From: Macrobrachium rosenbergii | Lineage: Eukaryota > Arthropoda > Malacostraca > Decapoda > Palaemonidae | Assembly (NCBI RefSeq): GCF_040412425.1 | Contig: NC_089762.1 | Coordinates: 23,464,391-23,528,390, forward strand | DNA length: 64,000 nt | Direction: 5' to 3' | In this document: piece by piece, positions 61,926 to 64,000 of the stretch | How positions within the stretch are numbered: the first letter of the stretch is position 1 | How the letters are laid out: each line of letters opens with the position of its first letter | Notes under the pieces: model-generated | What the model was told of the DNA's origin: nothing | Database searches by the model: none | What the model saw: only the letters and a program-made list of their open reading frames with translations | Translations under genes and position numbers: made by a program

Positions 61926-62780
61926 AGTGGCCTTAAAAGGAGCTTGGACAGGAAGATCTTAGCAGTCAGCAGTCAGTAATGGTAGTTAGCAGTTAGCCAG
62001 AGACACGTGGGTGATCGCTATGATTGCTGAGAGGGCCCCGCCCCCCGTCACCACCTGAAGCTCCTGACGCAGAATCCAGCCCCTTCGTTACCACGTGGAC
62101 ATACCTCCTAAGTGAACTAGTGCAGAGTGCCACGAGTGCAACCGCCTGGCGTCATTCTTCGCCAGAGACCCACTTCCCCCCATGGTAAAGTACAAGTGAA
62201 GGCTTTTCAGTCACGACATTTTGCCCTTAGAAGTGTTTATTGAGTGCCAGTACGTTCCTGTATCCAATGTGCCATTTCCCAGTGCTATTACAAGTGTTTG
62301 TGTCCCAGTGTTCAGTGTTCGTTCATTCCTTGAGATCTTGGCACATCAGTGCAGCCTCGAGTCATTGTATGTGTTATATTTTCCTTTACTGGCATGTAAT
62401 GTTTAGCTCTCTCTTGCAGAGGGACCAGTTTGCTGTGATCTCATCTTGGACTGTGCCTTGCCACCATTCAAGACCCCAGTAGGAAGATCTTCAGGCTTTG
62501 CAAGCCTCCTAATAATTCATTTAACCATTTTCTTTTGATTCTTTTCTTGTAAATATAATTACTTAATTTAACCAAAGTGTTTACGTATAACATTCCCTCA
62601 TGAAGTAGAGCCCTAAGCTCGTGTGAATCATCCCCTTTTTCTTTTCTTTTTATGATTTCCCTTAACATAAAGTCAGATTTCCAAAGCCAAATAAATAAAG
62701 TTCCTTTGCTGGCCTGTGAAAGTATTCCACAAATCTAGAAATCCAGGGAAATACATAAAAATGGCGACCTTGCCAGGATC
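61926..62780 (+). mobile_element. Probable LTR-retrotransposon end (LTR R-U5 and primer-binding site)
   Basis: A TATA-like CCTTAAAAGG (61931-61940) is followed about 25 bases on by AGCAGTCAGCAGTCAGTAAT, a CAGTCAG-rich initiator region. Far downstream are overlapping AATAAA signals (62690-62699), then ...AAATACA as a possible LTR end, and after six bases TGGCGACCTTGCCAGGA (62762-62778). A TGGCGACC start is what a primer-binding site complementary to a tRNA 3' end (...GGTCGCCA) looks like; Drosophila mdg1-type elements have TGGCGACC as well. No gag or pol frame follows in the window. An ordinary promoter plus 5' exon is the alternative. Confidence 0.45.
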
Positions 62781-63085
62781 TCATTTTGCAGTTGCATTTC
62801 CCCCTGTATTGTTGCTTTGTTGCATTTGCAACTCGCCAAATCAGTGATTAGCAAAGCTAAGCTGGGTGCGAGACAAATTCCAAACCTGGTACCAGGAGCA
62901 CAGACCATGAGAGTTCCACGTAAGTAATGTGTTTATCTTAGCGAAGAAATTTTTTAATCGTGACTGTTCCTAGGAAATTAGGGAAATAGGGATGCATGTA
63001 TCAACTGAGATAGGAGAACTGCCGTATTAGATTTTGTTAATGCATGCCTTTCATGATAGGTAGTTAGGAAACAACAAGTGCTAAC
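62781..63085. other. Leader downstream of the putative primer-binding site
   Basis: ATGAGAGTTCCAC followed by GTAAGTAAT (donor-like GT at 62920-62921) could be a very short first coding exon or a retroelement leader donor. No longer open frame follows. Confidence 0.3.
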
Positions 63086-63210
63086 CATTTTCTTTTCAAG
63101 GAATAGTGCAAAAAGAAATTCCTCTGTGTTAAATTTTCACTTTGGCATTTTCTTTTCAAGGAATAGTGCGAAAGAAGTCCTCTGTGTTAAATTTTACTTC
63201 GCATTTTGGA
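63086..63210. repeat. Two-and-a-bit copy tandem repeat, period about 60 bp
   Basis: CATTTTCTTTTCAAGGAATA then GTGC.AAA.GAA.TCCTCTG and TGTTAAATTTT occur from 63086 and 63146. A third partial CATTTTGGAATAGCG starts at 63202. Confidence 0.92.
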
Positions 63211-63599
63211 ATAGCGAATTATTTAGACGCAGACGAACTCCCACGTGGCATAAGACAAAAATCAGATTGCATCGTTGAAATACACTCTCTCAGATTAGCT
63301 ACAACTCAAATCAGGTGTTAGGAAAGTGAAATTTGAACTCTGCTTCTAGGGAAAATCACGAGGACATTTTACTATTATCTGCCCATCCCAGGAAATTCCC
63401 CGCAGTCAGGAGACCAGATGGTGTTTGTAAACAGAATGGTTCATTCAACCAGTGTCTAAAAATAACTCACATCAGTGAGAGTCGGACGACCTTCACCCAC
63501 CCCCCTTGCTCCCCGCGTGCCTACCAAATCTTCATTCATTGCCCGAGTAGTTTGTTCCTTTAAAAATTGTTCATACTTGGGCCCCTCTCAGCAAAATTT

Positions 63600-63905
63600 T
63601 TTTTTTAATCCAATTTCCAAGTCCTACGGAACAAATCCAATTTCCACATCCTACGAGACGGAATTTCCAAGTCCTATGGGACCAGTCCAATTTCCACATC
63701 CTATGAGTCTGAATTCCCAAGTCCTACAGGACAAATCCAATTTCTAAGTCCTATGGGACAAATCCAATTTCCAAGTCCTACGGGGCAAATCCAATTTCCA
63801 AGTCCTACGGGACAAATCTAATTTCCAAATCCTAAGAGACAAATTCCAATTTCCAAGTCCTATGGGACAAATTCCAGTTTCCAAGTCCTACGGGACAAAT
63901 TCCAA
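63600..63905. repeat. Minisatellite, unit about 27 bp
   Basis: Eleven or so consecutive variants of AATTTCCAAGTCCTACGGGA followed by CAAATCC. Some units read CCACATCCTA, GGACCAGTCC or GAGACGGAA instead. Unit length varies slightly (26-29). Confidence 0.95.
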
Positions 63906-64000
63906 TTCCACGTCCTTCGTGACGTCCATTCACGTCACACATGATGTCCTCAAATTCCACGTCCTTTGTGACGTCCATTCACGTCCTACATGATGTCCTC
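63906..64000. repeat. Minisatellite, unit 49 bp, continuing past the window
   Basis: CCACGTCCTT.GTGACGTCCA then TTCACGTC..ACATGATGTCCT and CAAATT occurs from 63908 and again from 63957. It follows the 27-bp array without a gap and shares its TCCAATTCCA joint. Confidence 0.93.

Noticed and set aside
63600..64000. Regularly spaced direct repeats that could suggest a CRISPR-like array
   Set aside because: No unique spacers between units; it is a head-to-tail minisatellite in a eukaryotic genome.

Overview
The window looks like a piece of an intron-rich arthropod nuclear genome, most likely a decapod crustacean. The reasons are the very dense (TA)n, (GA)n, (CA)n and (AAT)n microsatellites, a tRNA-derived SINE and other dispersed repeats of a type I associate with decapods, a decayed mariner element, and protein-coding genes split into short GT-AG exons. 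The species assignment is inference. There is no bacterial-type gene organisation, CRISPR array or rRNA.

Layout. Positions 1-735: the 3' part of a dead mariner transposon with an internal deletion and a frameshift. Positions 1082-2214: a second transposon-type coding region broken by two stops and a frameshift. Positions 2.2-15.2 kb: no gene I can name, but many structured repeats. These include a 91-bp foldback, a pair of perfect hairpins inside a possible exon, a roughly 440-bp palindrome with a (TA)n core abutting a second palindrome, and a 656-bp inverted repeat inside a diverged satellite.

Positions 15.28-22.49 kb, plus strand: four exons joined by three phase-1 introns encode about 668 residues of a type II membrane protein whose C-terminal half is a fukutin-related (FKRP-like) LicD nucleotidyltransferase. 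The exon with the start codon was not found. Positions 29.74-46.73 kb, minus strand: 16 exons, with every junction checked for phase, encode the last 750 residues of an M1-family zinc aminopeptidase (aminopeptidase N-like). It keeps HELAH-X18-E and the catalytic Tyr but has GAMEH in place of GAMEN. Its N-terminal exon or exons (about 200 residues) were not recognised. The two genes converge on the 22.5-29.7 kb gap. One probably acts in the Golgi on glycans and the other at the cell surface on peptides; nothing in the sequence links them functionally.

Positions 46.7-61.3 kb: no recognisable gene beyond one possible small exon near 54.8 kb, with several palindromes and simple repeats. Positions 60.81-61.31 kb, minus strand: an AT-rich open frame of about 168 codons of unknown nature. 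Positions 61.9-62.9 kb: a probable LTR-retrotransposon end (TATA-like box, AATAAA, primer-binding-site-like sequence, splice-donor-like site). Positions 63.1-64.0 kb: tandem repeats, including a roughly 27-bp minisatellite that changes to a 49-bp unit and runs off the window.

The exon calls rest on my own reading of splice sites, phase and protein motifs. No alignment or database search was run.
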